The notes beneath the pieces are model-generated. The model saw nothing but the letters and a program-made list of their open reading frames with translations. It had not been told where the DNA came from and did not search any database. This document shows, in pieces, positions 19,515-30,043 of a DNA stretch of 64,000 nt; position 1 is the stretch's first letter, and every line of letters begins with the position of its first letter. The position numbers and the translations under genes were made by a program. The stretch comes from Variovorax brevis (GTDB taxonomy: Bacteria > Pseudomonadota > Gammaproteobacteria > Burkholderiales > Burkholderiaceae_C): the NCBI RefSeq assembly GCF_030317105.1, contig NZ_JASZYG010000002.1, positions 372,001-436,000 on the forward strand, read 5' to 3'.

Positions 19515-21566
19515 ATGGCCAACCAAGCCTTGATGGCCAACGCGATCCGCGCGCTGGCGATGGACGCAGTTCAACTCGCCAACTCGGGCCATCCCGGTGC
19601 TCCCATGGGCATGGCCGACATGGCCGTCGCGCTCTGGGGCGACCACCTGCGCCACAACCCCGTCAATCCGCATTGGTTCGACCGCGACCGCTTCGTGCTG
19701 TCGAACGGCCACGCCTCGATGCTCATCTACTCGGTGCTGCACCTCTCGGGCTACGACCTGCCGATCGACGAGCTCAAGCACTTCCGCCAGCTGCACAGCA
19801 AGACGGCTGGCCACCCCGAAACCGGCATCACCCCGGGCGTGGAAACGACCACCGGCCCGCTCGGCCAGGGCATCACCAACGCCGTCGGCTTTGCGCTGGC
19901 TGAAAAGCTGCTCGCCGCCGAGTTCAACCGCGACACGCACAACATCGTCGACCACCACACCTACGTGTTCCTGGGCGACGGCTGCCTGATGGAAGGCATC
20001 AGCCACGAAGCGGCCGCACTGGCTGGCGCGTGGAAGCTGGGCAAGCTGATCGCGCTTTACGACGACAACGGCATCTCCATCGACGGCCAGGTCAAGCCCT
20101 GGTTCATCGACAACACGGCGGAGCGCTTCAAGGCCTACGGCTGGAACGTGATCGGCGCCATCGACGGCCACGACGCGCCCGAAGTGTCGAAGGCGATCGA
20201 GGAAGCCAAGGCGCAGAACGACAAGCCCACGCTCATCATCTGCAAGACGCAGATCGGCAAGGGCAGCCCGAACCGCGCCAACACCGCCAAGGCCCACGGC
20301 GAGCCGCTCGGCGCTGACGAAATCGGCCTGACCCGCAGCGCGCTGCAGTGGACGCACGCGCCCTTCGAACTGCCTGGCGCGGTGTACGAAGAGTGGGACG
20401 CCAAGGCCGCAGGCGCCAAGCGCGAAGCCGAATGGAATGACAAGTTCGCGTCGTACACCGCCGCCTTCCCCGACCTGGCCGCCGAATTCACGCGCCGCAT
20501 GAAGGGCGAACTGCCGAAGAACTTCCACCAGACCGCGTTCGACACGGTCGTCGCCGCCCACACCAAGGGCGAAACTGTTGCCAGCCGCAAGGCCTCGCAA
20601 CTCGCGCTCGAAGCCTTCACCGCGGCCCTGCCCGAAATGCTCGGCGGCAGCGCCGACCTGACCGGCTCGAACCTGACCAACACCAAGAGCACCCCCGCCC
20701 TGCGCTTCGACAGCAAGGGCGACGTGGTCCGCGCCGACGGCAACGAGCAGTTCCCCGACGGGCTGCTGGGCCGTCACATCAACTATGGCGTGCGCGAGTT
20801 CGGCATGGCGGCCATCATGAACGGCGTGGCGCTGCATGGCGGCTTCATTCCCTACGGTGGCACCTTCCTCACCTTCAGCGACTACAGCCGCAACGCCATC
20901 CGCATGGCGGCGCTGATGAAGAAGCGCGTGATTCACGTGTTCACGCACGACTCCATCGGCTTGGGCGAAGACGGCCCGACGCACCAGTCGATCGAGCATG
21001 CCGCCTCGCTGCGCCTGATCCCCAACCTGGACGTCTGGCGTCCGGGCGACACGGCTGAAACGGCCGTGGCATGGGCCGTCGCGCTGCAGAACGCCACGCG
21101 TCCGACGGCCATGCTGCTGTCGCGCCAGAACCTGCCGTACGCGCAAAAGGGCGACCTGAGCGACATCAGCAAGGGCGCCTATGTGCTGGCCGAACCCGAG
21201 CGCGTGGGCCTGAAGAACAAGAAGACCGTGGCCGTCATCATCGCCACCGGCTCGGAAGTGCAGCTGGCCATGAAGGCACAGGAACTGCTTGCCGCGAAGA
21301 AGATCGCGGTGCGCGTGGTCTCCATGCCCTCGACCACCACCTTCGACCGCCAGGACGTGGCGTACAAGAAGAGCGTGCTGCCCAAGGGCCTGCTGCGCGT
21401 TGCGGTCGAAATGGGTGCGACGGATGGCTGGTGGAAGTACGGCGTCGCGGCCGTGGTCGGCATCGATACGTATGGCGAATCGGCGCCGGCGGGCGTGCTT
21501 TTCAAGCATTTCGGGTTCACGGCGGAGAACGTGGCCGCTACGGTGGAAGCAGCCCTCAAGCGCTGA
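19515..21566 (+). CDS. tkt: Transketolase
   Basis: Transketolase moves two-carbon units between sugar phosphates in the pentose phosphate pathway using thiamine diphosphate. The 683-residue protein shows the N-terminal [14 protein letters not shown] motif, the ThDP/metal motif [18 protein letters not shown] with the DDN ligand region ([11 protein letters not shown]), the pyrimidine-binding domain ([15 protein letters not shown]) and a complete C-terminal domain. Its length is standard. The ATG at 19515 has no strong ribosome-binding site, but it matches the expected N-terminus [18 protein letters not shown]. gap follows after 60 bases, so both central-carbon genes probably share a transcript. 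Confidence 0.97.
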   Translation: MANQALMANAIRALAMDAVQLANSGHPGAPMGMADMAVALWGDHLRHNPVNPHWFDRDRFVLSNGHASMLIYSVLHLSGYDLPIDELKHFRQLHSKTAGHPETGITPGVETTTGPLGQGITNAVGFALAEKLLAAEFNRDTHNIVDHHTYVFLGDGCLMEGISHEAAALAGAWKLGKLIALYDDNGISIDGQVKPWFIDNTAERFKAYGWNVIGAIDGHDAPEVSKAIEEAKAQNDKPTLIICKTQIGKGSPNRANTAKAHGEPLGADEIGLTRSALQWTHAPFELPGAVYEEWDAKAAGAKREAEWNDKFASYTAAFPDLAAEFTRRMKGELPKNFHQTAFDTVVAAHTKGETVASRKASQLALEAFTAALPEMLGGSADLTGSNLTNTKSTPALRFDSKGDVVRADGNEQFPDGLLGRHINYGVREFGMAAIMNGVALHGGFIPYGGTFLTFSDYSRNAIRMAALMKKRVIHVFTHDSIGLGEDGPTHQSIEHAASLRLIPNLDVWRPGDTAETAVAWAVALQNATRPTAMLLSRQNLPYAQKGDLSDISKGAYVLAEPERVGLKNKKTVAVIIATGSEVQLAMKAQELLAAKKIAVRVVSMPSTTTFDRQDVAYKKSVLPKGLLRVAVEMGATDGWWKYGVAAVVGIDTYGESAPAGVLFKHFGFTAENVAATVEAALKR

Positions 21567-21614
21567 CCAGGCGCGCAGAGGCTCTTCGCCACATTTCAGT
21601 TTTATCAACCTTAG

Positions 21615-22628
<1,014 letters not shown>

Positions 22629-22650
22629 TCCGGGGCTCGCTCTTCCATGC

Positions 22651-22676
22651 AAAACGCGCCCGAGGGCGCGTTTTTT
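22651..22676 (+). terminator. Rho-independent terminator after gap
   Basis: A 10-bp near-perfect stem (AAAACGCGCC / GGCGCGTTTT) with a CGAG loop is followed by an uninterrupted run of six T, 23 bases after the gap stop. The A-rich 5' arm also gives the minus strand a T tract, so it may serve the lipoprotein transcript from 22704 as well. Confidence 0.92.
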
Positions 22677-22703
22677 GTTGGTGGTGACCGAGGGCCTTGA
22701 CGT

Positions 22704-23297
22704 TCAGCGGAGCCGGACGTTGTTGCGAATTTCCTCGCTCAGCTTGACGGACATATCGGCCGAAGAGCGCTTGGCAGACAGTGCAAAGTCGCTCTTGAAC
22801 TCGTCGAACTCCGCCTTGCCGTTTCCGGTGGCCTTCACGCGTGTCACTTCCACGCCGCCGGCATCGGTCACGGTGCACGAAATGTCGGTCGTGAATTCCG
22901 TTGGCGGCCAGGTGAAGGCCGATGGCGAACTCGACGAGGTCTTGATTTCCGGTGTGAACACCAGCGTGGCGCCCGAAGCCTTGACGGCATTCACATCGGC
23001 CGCGGTCTTCACGACCACGACGTCCTGGTAGACCGAACGAAGCGCATCGCGAATCGACTTTTCCAGATCCCGGTACGGGTAGTAGCTGATCTTGTCCCCG
23101 CCACCACCGGCGGTGATGACTTGCTTGGCGCGCTCCGTGTCGCTCAACGCATAGGCGACTTTCTTCTGGATGAGCTTCGAGTCGACGCGCTCGGGACCGG
23201 CATCACTGTTGATGGCGATAGGGTGCGCGCAACCGGCGAGCACGATGACGGTTCCCAGCGCGGCTGCGGTGCGAACGATCTTCTGAATGATGGACAT
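22704..23297 (-). CDS. Putative outer-membrane lipoprotein, second of a pair
   Basis: This 197-residue product starts at ATG 23297, preceded by GAGGAG 8 bases upstream. It has a signal peptide with lipobox VLAGCAHP. The rest is a small alpha/beta domain with KSIRDALRSVYQDVVVVKTAAD and VFTPEIKTSSSSPS, a pattern like periplasmic lipoproteins that bind an envelope complex, but I cannot assign a family with confidence. It follows another lipoprotein gene (23323) by 25 bases on the same strand, so the two probably form an operon and may act together. It ends against the gap terminator. Confidence 0.75.
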   Translation of the reverse strand: MSIIQKIVRTAAALGTVIVLAGCAHPIAINSDAGPERVDSKLIQKKVAYALSDTERAKQVITAGGGGDKISYYPYRDLEKSIRDALRSVYQDVVVVKTAADVNAVKASGATLVFTPEIKTSSSSPSAFTWPPTEFTTDISCTVTDAGGVEVTRVKATGNGKAEFDEFKSDFALSAKRSSADMSVKLSEEIRNNVRLR

Positions 23298-23322
23298 GTG
23301 AGATCTCCTCGTTTTTGTGGAT

Positions 23323-23892
23323 TCAGGGGCCGATGGCCGCGATGAACTGCGGGTCGGAATACACCTCGCGCAGCAGCGCGCGTGCAAGGTTCGAGTAGGC
23401 GGCTTGCCCTGCCGGAATGGCAACGATGCCGGCGAGGCTCGATTCGAAGCTGGTGTTGGCCTTGTACGTTTTCTTCAAACGTTGCTGGCCATCGCGCGTA
23501 GCGACCATCTCGACTTCCATGAAGCCGGTGCCCGTGACGATGCCCGCGACGTTGATATCGTTTTTCAGGATTCTTGCGTCGAGCCGCGTCTTCGATTGCG
23601 CGTCGTAAGCAGAGACTTCCTTCAGGTCGCGTATCAACGCGTCCTCAAGATATCTGGAGAAGGTGCCGCTCGGCGACACCAGGCGCGCGCCGCGCAATGA
23701 GAGGTTGTTGACCCGGTCGTTCGGATCGGTCGGCTGGACCGTTGCTACAGCAATGGCCGCGGGCTTGGTTGCCCTGAGGCGATCCAGCGCCTCGTAGTCC
23801 GCCGCATAGGGCGGTGCTTTCAGTTGTGCGCAACCGGTCGCAAAAACCGCCAGCGCACACATTCCCAAACCATGCAGTCGCGTGGTTCGCAT
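23323..23892 (-). CDS. Putative outer-membrane lipoprotein, first of a pair
   Basis: The 189-residue product has a signal peptide with lipobox FATGCAQL and then a compact domain (AIAVATVQPTDPNDRVNNL, TFSRYLEDALIRDLKEVSAYD, DARILKNDINVAGIVTG). This arrangement, a strand, a helix carrying LxxALxxDL and a two-strand meander, resembles YajG/LptE-like or CsgG-like small lipoproteins, but the match is only by shape. GGAGG sits upstream of the ATG at 23892. It is co-directional with the lipoprotein at 22704 and likely the first gene of that operon. Confidence 0.75.
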   Translation of the reverse strand: MRTTRLHGLGMCALAVFATGCAQLKAPPYAADYEALDRLRATKPAAIAVATVQPTDPNDRVNNLSLRGARLVSPSGTFSRYLEDALIRDLKEVSAYDAQSKTRLDARILKNDINVAGIVTGTGFMEVEMVATRDGQQRLKKTYKANTSFESSLAGIVAIPAGQAAYSNLARALLREVYSDPQFIAAIGP

Positions 23893-24008
23893 GTCGTCCT
23901 CCTCCGAAATTGACTTGATGTTGGAGGACGAAATGTATCAGGATGTAACGGGGCTAATTCCTTATGTTGATCGCGTGCAACGCTGATGGCAAATGCGGAT
24001 TGCAGCGC

Positions 24009-24317
24009 TCAAAAAGGCTCGAGCACGTGGATCACCCGGTTTGCGACCAGGTCCTTGGTCTTCGCGCCATAGGCCACCATGTGCGGCGCGACGGCGTGCG
24101 CCTTGAGCGCGTCCAGCGTTTCCCACTTCTCGACCACCACGAAGGTGTCCTCGCCAAACGTGCCCTTGGACGGCGGCATGCCTTGCGCATCGACCGTGGC
24201 GTTGTATTCGACGCAGCCGGCTTCGGCGAGCACCGCCGGACGGTTGGCCTTGAAGGCTTCGAGCACCGTGGCGCGCTGGCCCGGCTTGGCGGTGATGACG
24301 GCGACGACGTGGATCAT
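24009..24317 (-). CDS. Antibiotic biosynthesis monooxygenase-domain protein (quinol monooxygenase-like)
   Basis: A single ABM domain of 102 residues (IHVVAVITAKPGQRATVLEAF at the start, VVVEKWETLDALKAHAVAPHM near the end) forms the ferredoxin-like fold typical of YgiN-like quinol monooxygenases. Such proteins are usually cofactor-independent dimers acting on quinols or small aromatics. No obvious partner gene lies beside it; the amidase gene upstream on the same strand is 65 bases away and may be co-transcribed. The ATG at 24317 has no strong ribosome-binding site, but the homologous N-terminus begins here. Confidence 0.87.
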   Translation of the reverse strand: MIHVVAVITAKPGQRATVLEAFKANRPAVLAEAGCVEYNATVDAQGMPPSKGTFGEDTFVVVEKWETLDALKAHAVAPHMVAYGAKTKDLVANRVIHVLEPF

Positions 24318-24382
24318 TGGAATGCTGGCTCCGGAGTGATGGTGGATGGGATGGCCTTGCGAATCTAAGGCAATCCGTCCGA

Positions 24383-25750
24383 TCACGCTGTCGCGAGCAT
24401 TCTGGCCAAGGCGATCGTCGTTCGATCCTCGAGGAAGGGGCCGACGATCTGCACGCCCAACGGCAAGCCGTCGGCGTCGCGCGTGACCGGCGCGACGGTG
24501 GCGGGCAGCCCGGCCAGCGAGGCCATCGTGGCCCATGCACCTTGGGCGCCGTACGGCGTCGGCTTGCCATCGATCGTGAGCGTGCGCGCTTCCCAATCGG
24601 GGTTGGTTTCGTGCACGAAGGCGGCGGTGCCGAAGGCGGGGCACAGCAGCACGTCGAACTGCTCGAAGAAGGCGCGCCACTTCGCGCGGATGGCGCCGCG
24701 CTTGGCCATCAGGTGAATCCATTCGTGGGCCGACATCGTGGACTTGCCGCTTGGTTCGAAAGCGCTGAGCAGCGTCATGATGAGCGTCACGTAGCTCGAC
24801 TGCACGTCGGCCAGATCGGGCAGAAGTTCGCTGCTGCGCGCGACGGATGCACCGGCGCTTGCCATGCGCTGCGCCACGCTCTCCACCGCGTTGCGCACGT
24901 CGCCGGATGCCGCCGCTGAGGGGTGATCGGTCAGCAAGAACACGCGAAAGGCAGCGAGCCGGCTGTGACGGGCCGCGGGCAAGGCAAGCCGATAGGCCTT
25001 CGAGTCGGGGATGTCCGGGCCGGCGATGGCGTCAAGCACCAGGTCCAGGTCTTCGGCACGGCGCGCCATCGGGCCGATCACGGTCGGCATGTCGCCGGGC
25101 ACGGCGTGCGTTCGCGGAAAGTCGTGGCCGCGCATCGGCAACACGTTGGTGCTCGGCTTGTGGCCGTACACGCCGCAGAAGTGCGCGGGGATGCGGATCG
25201 AACCCATCATGTCCGAGCCCATCTCCAGCGCCACCATCCCCGCTGCGAGCGCTGCTGCGCCGCCGCCCGAGGAGCCGCCCGGCGTGCGCGCCGCGTCCAG
25301 CGGATGGACGGTGCGGCCGTACACCGGGTTGTCGCTCTGGAAGTCGGCCAGCCCGGGCGCCACGTTCGACTTGCCGAGGATCACGGCGCCTGCCGCTTTC
25401 AGTCGCTGCACCGCGACGGCGTCCTGATCGGGCACGTAGTCCCGAAACGGCGGAATGCCCCAGGACGTGGGAAGGCCGGCCACATTGAACGACTCCTTCA
25501 CCGTCATCGGCACGCCCAACAGCGGCTGGCGCTCGCCGCGCGCGCGTGCGGCGTCGGCAGCGCGTGCCTGCTCGCGTGCGCGTTCGAAGTCGCGCACGAC
25601 CACGGCGTTGAGATGGCCGTCGAGTTCCTCGATGCGCGCGATGGCCGCGTCGCACAACTCGAGGGCGCTGGTGTCGCCGGCGGCCACGGCGCTGGCGCAT
25701 TGCGTCGCGCCTTTGGCTAGCAGGTCCTGAAGTGTGTTGGCGGTGGTCAT
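24383..25750 (-). CDS. Amidase (amidase signature family)
   Basis: This 455-residue enzyme belongs to the amidase signature family, which hydrolyses amides through a Ser-cisSer-Lys triad. The Lys is in MTVKESFNVAG, the Gly/Ser-rich loop is PGGSSGGGAAALAAG, and the nucleophilic Ser region is GSDMMGSIRIPAHFCG. Its length and C-terminal region (GLPLGVQIVGPFLEDRTTI) are typical. The substrate cannot be read from sequence; the family includes GatA-like, indoleacetamide and aryl-acylamidases. The ATG at 25750 has AGGA 6 bases upstream. It starts 7 bases after the AraC-type regulator gene on the same strand, which may control it. Confidence 0.92.
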   Translation of the reverse strand: MTTANTLQDLLAKGATQCASAVAAGDTSALELCDAAIARIEELDGHLNAVVVRDFERAREQARAADAARARGERQPLLGVPMTVKESFNVAGLPTSWGIPPFRDYVPDQDAVAVQRLKAAGAVILGKSNVAPGLADFQSDNPVYGRTVHPLDAARTPGGSSGGGAAALAAGMVALEMGSDMMGSIRIPAHFCGVYGHKPSTNVLPMRGHDFPRTHAVPGDMPTVIGPMARRAEDLDLVLDAIAGPDIPDSKAYRLALPAARHSRLAAFRVFLLTDHPSAAASGDVRNAVESVAQRMASAGASVARSSELLPDLADVQSSYVTLIMTLLSAFEPSGKSTMSAHEWIHLMAKRGAIRAKWRAFFEQFDVLLCPAFGTAAFVHETNPDWEARTLTIDGKPTPYGAQGAWATMASLAGLPATVAPVTRDADGLPLGVQIVGPFLEDRTTIALARMLATA

Positions 25751-25757
25751 CGAAGTC

Positions 25758-26729
25758 CTATTGAAGCGGCAGGTAGAGGTCGGTGCGCAGGCGCTCGGGC
25801 GGCGTGGCGCGCGGATGGTCGACATACAGGTCGAAGCCTGGAACGTCCCGCAACGCATAGCCGGTCGCCGGCAGCCAGTGGCGGTAGATGGCTTTCCACG
25901 TTGCGTGCAGGCCATCGTAGGGGCCGATGTGGGTGAAGACGGCGTACCGGCCGGCGGGCCAATGCGTCCACACGAGGCTGCCCTGCAGCGCGATTTCGGG
26001 CTGCTCGGGTGCGCCGCGCCGCTGCGGGAGTGACATGCCGAACAGCGCGCCGGTCAGCATCCGGCAGTTCTGGTCGTCAGGGCCTTGGGGCTCTTCGGGC
26101 AGCGCGGCGATGCAATGCGTGACGCACGATGCCAGCCCCGCGGCCTCGAGCGCTGGCCACAGCTCGCCAAAGCCTTGCTGCGCCGCCTCGCTCATGCTGC
26201 CGTTGCGCATGCCGTGGCCGGTAGCGGTGAGTGCCGCGAAGGCGGGAACGAGCGCCCATTGGGGGTGCAGCGGCGGTGGCGATTCGCGCTCGGGCGAGCC
26301 GGGGCGATCGCCGGGCCGGATCTCGCGCCGAACGAAGAAGGCGTCCCATTGCGGCGCGTGGCCGGAGCGAACCTGTGAGGGCGTGGCGTCCAGTTCGCGC
26401 CGCATCGCCTTGGCCAGGGCCTGCGGCGTCGCGAAGCCGACGGCCAATGCAACGTCCATCACGGCGTCGCCGCCCGGCAGGGCCAGCAACTCACACGCGC
26501 GCCGCAATCGTCGCCAGGTGACGTAGCCGCCGACCGTCAGCCCGAAGTGGGCGTGGAAGATGCGGTGGAAATGGTGCCGCGACATGGCCGCCCGTTGGGC
26601 CAGCACATCGACATCCAGCGGCGCATCGAGGTTTGCATCGACATGCGCCGCAGCGCGGGCCAGCAGGTCGAGGTAGCGCACCGAGGCTGCCGGTCGCGCG
26701 ACGTCGAGGGAGGGAGCGTCTTGCGCCAT
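25758..26729 (-). CDS. AraC-family regulator with C-terminal GyrI-like ligand-binding domain
   Basis: The 323-residue protein has an N-terminal AraC/XylS DNA-binding domain (about residues 15-115, two helix-turn-helix units with LAQRAAMSRHHFHRIFHAHFG and DVALAVGFATPQALAKAMRR). A GyrI/SOUL-like effector-binding domain follows (about 165-320, ending LYVDHPRATPPERLRTDLYLPLQ). This order is the reverse of classical AraC and is found in the Rob/TipA-like group that senses hydrophobic or cationic small molecules. It precedes the amidase gene by 7 bases, so it probably controls its own operon with that gene. ATG 26729 was chosen as the first start in good agreement with the domain boundary. Confidence 0.9.
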   Translation of the reverse strand: MAQDAPSLDVARPAASVRYLDLLARAAAHVDANLDAPLDVDVLAQRAAMSRHHFHRIFHAHFGLTVGGYVTWRRLRRACELLALPGGDAVMDVALAVGFATPQALAKAMRRELDATPSQVRSGHAPQWDAFFVRREIRPGDRPGSPERESPPPLHPQWALVPAFAALTATGHGMRNGSMSEAAQQGFGELWPALEAAGLASCVTHCIAALPEEPQGPDDQNCRMLTGALFGMSLPQRRGAPEQPEIALQGSLVWTHWPAGRYAVFTHIGPYDGLHATWKAIYRHWLPATGYALRDVPGFDLYVDHPRATPPERLRTDLYLPLQ

Positions 26730-26833
26730 GACGCGATTCTGGCGAATCAGCCGGTGCCCTGCGTGTCCCAAGGTGCTGGATGCGCCGGCCAGCTTGAAAG
26801 GAAGGCCTTCGGCGGCCTCCCGCGACGCGCCAC

Positions 26834-27052
26834 TCAGTAATGCGGCGGCAATTCGTCGCGCAGGTTGCGCGCCCCGCCGGCACCCGCATCGGTGCTTTGC
26901 TGCCGCAGCTGCGTCACCTGCGCGATCAGGCTGTCGATCTGCTGTTGCTGCCGATAGATGACCATGTTGAGCTGGTCCAGCAGGTCCTCGGTGTAGCTGG
27001 CCTTGATTTCCAGCGCTTCCAGGCGGCGAGCGACGTCTTGCGGGTTTTCCAT
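26834..27052 (-). CDS. slyX: SlyX family protein
   Basis: This 72-residue protein is a short coiled-coil polypeptide of the SlyX family (RRLEALEIKASYTEDLLDQLNMVIYRQQQQIDSLIAQVTQL), ending in the typical LRDELPPHY. Its function is unknown; in enterobacteria slyX neighbours slyD. Here slyD is about 1.3 kb upstream, separated by the pirin gene on the same strand, so the association is partly kept. The ATG at 27052 begins the homologous region. Confidence 0.9.
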   Translation of the reverse strand: MENPQDVARRLEALEIKASYTEDLLDQLNMVIYRQQQQIDSLIAQVTQLRQQSTDAGAGGARNLRDELPPHY

Positions 27053-27137
27053 CCCGCTATTGGACAGCAAAGCCTGGGGGATTCTGAGCAAGTCCCGGCG
27101 AGGACAACGCGACCCGCCAAGGACTTGCCTGGACGCT

Positions 27138-28217
27138 TCAGGCTTGTTCTGCCGTGGCAGGCGCGTCCGTCGGCCGCTCTTCCCGCCCGTCCGGATGGCG
27201 CGCAAAGCGCGGCGTGTCGCGCCCGTGCACCGGGGCTTGGTCAGGCCAGGGCCAACCACCGAACTGCGTGCGCCGGTAGTCCGTCATCGCCTGCACGATC
27301 TCCGCCTGCGTGTTCATCACGAAGGGGCCGTATTGCGCGACCGGTTCGCCGATCGGACGGCCCTGCAGCACGAGGAATTCGCCGACGTCGTCGCCGTTGA
27401 CGAGTTCGACTGCCACATCGGCCTGCAACTCGATTGCGGCGCGCTCGGTGATCTGCTGGCCGGCAAGGCGCACGCCGGACCCCTTGAAGAAGTACAGGCT
27501 GCGCCGTGTCCCCTGCCCAGTGGCGGCCGGCAGCGTCCAGCGGGCGCCCGGCGCCATGCGGATCGTCCAGATCGCCAGGTCCGAATCCGGCTGCGAAGCC
27601 CACGAATCCGGCGGCGGCGCGAGCGGCGCAATGGCTCCGCCTTCGGTGCCGGCGCCGGCATCGAGCGCCAGCCGGCCGGCAATGCAGGCCACGTCGGTCA
27701 CGCGGCCGTCTGCATCGCAGGCCGTGAGGTGCGGAATGTCCTGCGACCACAGCATCGTGAAGTGCGGCGCGGCCATCTTGTTCTTCGCCGGCAGGTTCAG
27801 CCAGATCTGGAACAGCTCCAGCGGGTTCGGCGCCGAGCTGTCCAGCAGCGGGAACATCTCCGAATGCACCACGCCCTTGCCGGCGGTGAGCCACTGGACG
27901 TCGCCGCCCCCAAAGCGCGCCGCGGCGCCCAGCGAGTCGGAATGGTCGATGAGGCCCTTGCGCACGATCGTCACCGTCTCGAAGCCGCGGTGCGGATGGC
28001 CGGGAAAGCCGGGAACGGTGTCGCCGTGGTACATGCTCCAGCCGTCCTTGCGGCTGAAGTCCTGGCCCATGTCGCGGCCGGCCAGCGAAGCGTCCGGGCC
28101 CATCTGCGCGTTGCCGCGCGGATAGGCGTCATCGTGGTAGACGCAGAACAGGAAGGGGTCGATCGTCTGCCACGGAAAACCGAGCGGGCTGATCTGGAGA
28201 ACGGGAGAAGCGGACAC
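27138..28217 (-). CDS. Pirin family protein
   Basis: The 359-residue product has the bicupin pirin fold. The N-terminal cupin carries the metal ligands in HPHRGFETVTIV plus the later HSE of VVHSEMFPL. The C-terminal cupin (RSLYFFKGSGVRL, EFLVLQGRPIGEPVAQYGPFVMN) has the pirin C-terminal motif. Bacterial pirins are iron-binding proteins; some act as quercetin dioxygenases or redox regulators, but the role of this one is not readable. The start is GTG 28217 with AAGGAA about 9 bases upstream. It is longer than many pirins (about 230-290 residues), partly because of a Pro/Asp/Arg-rich C-terminal tail. Confidence 0.92.
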   Translation of the reverse strand: MSASPVLQISPLGFPWQTIDPFLFCVYHDDAYPRGNAQMGPDASLAGRDMGQDFSRKDGWSMYHGDTVPGFPGHPHRGFETVTIVRKGLIDHSDSLGAAARFGGGDVQWLTAGKGVVHSEMFPLLDSSAPNPLELFQIWLNLPAKNKMAAPHFTMLWSQDIPHLTACDADGRVTDVACIAGRLALDAGAGTEGGAIAPLAPPPDSWASQPDSDLAIWTIRMAPGARWTLPAATGQGTRRSLYFFKGSGVRLAGQQITERAAIELQADVAVELVNGDDVGEFLVLQGRPIGEPVAQYGPFVMNTQAEIVQAMTDYRRTQFGGWPWPDQAPVHGRDTPRFARHPDGREERPTDAPATAEQA

Positions 28218-28355
28218 GGGCGTTTCCTTTCGAACGGGTGCAGCGCAAGGCCGCGATCCACAGGATATGGGGGCGACCCCCGTCAGCAAAAGGACGCCCT
28301 GCGCGACAGTGCGGCCCACCGGTGGAACGATGGCCGCCGCGCCGCCGCAGGCGGC

Positions 28356-28832
28356 TCAGTGGTGGTGGCCGTGCTCGCCGTGCACGTGGCGATGCTCGAT
28401 TTCTTCCTGCGACGCCGCGCGCACGCCCGTCACCTTGACGGTAAAGCGCAGCGGAATGCCGGCCCAGGGATGGTTGCCGTCCAGCAGCACCTTGTCGCCC
28501 TTGATCTTGGTGACGTAGAAGATGGCGCCGCTGCCATCGTCCAGCGTGCCCTGCAACTGGCCACCGACCTTCACGCCCGGCGGGAATTCTGACTTGGGGA
28601 TGGTGCGCACCAGCGCTTCGTCGCGCACGCCGAAGGCGTCTTCGGGTGCCAGGGCGAGCGTGGTCTGGAAGCCGGCTTCCTTGCCTTCGAGCGCGGCTTC
28701 GATCTTGGGCAGCGTGTTGTCGTAGCCGCCATGCAGGTAGACCATCGGGTCCTTGCTTTGCTCCATGAGCTTGCCGTTGGCGTCGGCAACCTTGTACGTC
28801 AGCGTGACGACGGTGTCTTTGAGGATTTGCAT
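28356..28832 (-). CDS. slyD: FKBP-type peptidyl-prolyl isomerase SlyD
   Basis: SlyD is a cytoplasmic prolyl isomerase and chaperone that also binds nickel and supports metalloenzyme maturation. The 158-residue product has the FKBP domain split by the insert-in-flap (MEQSKDPMVYLHGGYDNTLPKIEAALEGKEAG, written here in parts: MVYLHGGYD then LPKIEAALEG), followed by the flap (APEDAFGVRDEALV). A short histidine-rich tail (HRHVHGEHGHHH) is a likely metal-binding site. The tail is shorter than that of E. coli SlyD. The ATG at 28832 starts the homologous MQILKDTVVTLTY. A 138-base gap separates it from the pirin gene downstream of its stop. Confidence 0.94.
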   Translation of the reverse strand: MQILKDTVVTLTYKVADANGKLMEQSKDPMVYLHGGYDNTLPKIEAALEGKEAGFQTTLALAPEDAFGVRDEALVRTIPKSEFPPGVKVGGQLQGTLDDGSGAIFYVTKIKGDKVLLDGNHPWAGIPLRFTVKVTGVRAASQEEIEHRHVHGEHGHHH

Positions 28833-28887
28833 AGTCCGGGATTCTCGCCGAGCGCCAACGCCCGCGCGTGGCGCGGGCATTGACGGA

Positions 28888-29793
28888 CTATCCCTTCGCC
28901 AGCGGCGCGAGGCTCTTGAGGTACAGGTAGAGCGCGCGCACGTCCGTGTCGTTCATCTGGCTCAGGGAGCCAAAAGGCATCACCTGCACCGCGCTGCCGT
29001 CCGGCCGCTTGCCGGTCTTGAACAGGGTGGCGAAGGCTTGCGCGTCGGGGTAGCGCGGCATGGCTGAGCCGTCGCCGGGCGTGAGATTGGCCGCCGCGGG
29101 CCATTCGGGCGGCCCGCCGGGAATCTTGCCGCCCGTCAGCTTGGCGCCATGGCAGCCCAGGCACATGTTCGCGACGTACGCGCCGTGCTCGACGGTGGCA
29201 CCGGCCACGACAGGCTGCTGCGGCGGCAGCGCGTGGTCGATCTTGTCGGCTGCATCCTTGATCACGCCGAAGCCGTAGAAGGCGCGCACCGGCAGCGGAA
29301 AGTCGAGCACCGGTCCTCCGCCGGAAGCGGGTGGCATCTGGCGGATGTAGGCGACCAGCGAGGCGAAGTCATCGTTCGTGAGGCGGTTGTAGTCCTCGCT
29401 GGGCATGATCATCAGCGCCCGCCCCTTGGGGTTCACGCCGTGGCGGATCGCGCGGTCCCAGTCCTGCGGCGTGTAGCCGGCCACCACGCTGCCGGCGCCG
29501 GGGCTGATGTTGGGGCCGGCGATGCGCATGCCCTTGCCGTCGTCCAGGAACATCTTGCCGTTGCCCTGTGCGCCGTGGCAATCGACGCAGCCACGCGAAG
29601 CAAAGAGATAGCGCCCGCGCTCGATGGCGGCCGCATCGTTGCGAAAAGGCACGCCCGCCACGGCGATGTCGAGCCTGCGCTGCATCTTGCGCGTGGCGAG
29701 CTGGTCGCCCGCGAACAGCGCGCCGGCCGCGATCACCACCAAGCCGACAACGACGATGGCGACGCGTTTCAGCCAGACTTTGGTGCGCGTCAC
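28888..29793 (-). CDS. Membrane-anchored dihaem cytochrome c
   Basis: The 301-residue protein has an N-terminal transmembrane helix (VAIVVVGLVVIAAGALFAG) that acts as a signal anchor. Two c-type haem-binding motifs follow, CVDCH (about residue 68) and CLGCH (about residue 209), each with a candidate distal Met further on (ALMIMPSEDY; VQVMPFGSL). This is the architecture of dihaem electron carriers that accept electrons from periplasmic dehydrogenases, including PQQ enzymes, but the partner is not encoded nearby. The start is GTG 29793 with AGGAG 8 bases upstream. It is divergent from the DNA glycosylase gene. Confidence 0.92.
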   Translation of the reverse strand: MTRTKVWLKRVAIVVVGLVVIAAGALFAGDQLATRKMQRRLDIAVAGVPFRNDAAAIERGRYLFASRGCVDCHGAQGNGKMFLDDGKGMRIAGPNISPGAGSVVAGYTPQDWDRAIRHGVNPKGRALMIMPSEDYNRLTNDDFASLVAYIRQMPPASGGGPVLDFPLPVRAFYGFGVIKDAADKIDHALPPQQPVVAGATVEHGAYVANMCLGCHGAKLTGGKIPGGPPEWPAAANLTPGDGSAMPRYPDAQAFATLFKTGKRPDGSAVQVMPFGSLSQMNDTDVRALYLYLKSLAPLAKG

Positions 29794-30043
29794 AGCCGCG
29801 GCTCCTGGTCCAGCGCCGCAAGGTCCGGATTCGTGGGAGAGCAGCAATGGGACGAACGCGGGGTGCGTTCGCGGCGAAGACAAGAATAGGCACGAGAAGG
29901 CATGTCAGACCTGCGAAGTGGATGAAGTGGAGCGCCGGCCGGTCCACCGCGCACGGCGATGGCGCCTGAAGCGAAGCGCGCCGCCATTGGACTTGAAGCA
30001 CCCGCCACTTGGCATCCCCAACGAAGAGGGGCAATGGCCTGCC

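Noticed and set aside
28888..29793. Cytochrome c as partner of a PQQ dehydrogenase in this window
   Set aside because: No PQQ-dependent dehydrogenase gene is present and the pqq operon is 30 kb away.
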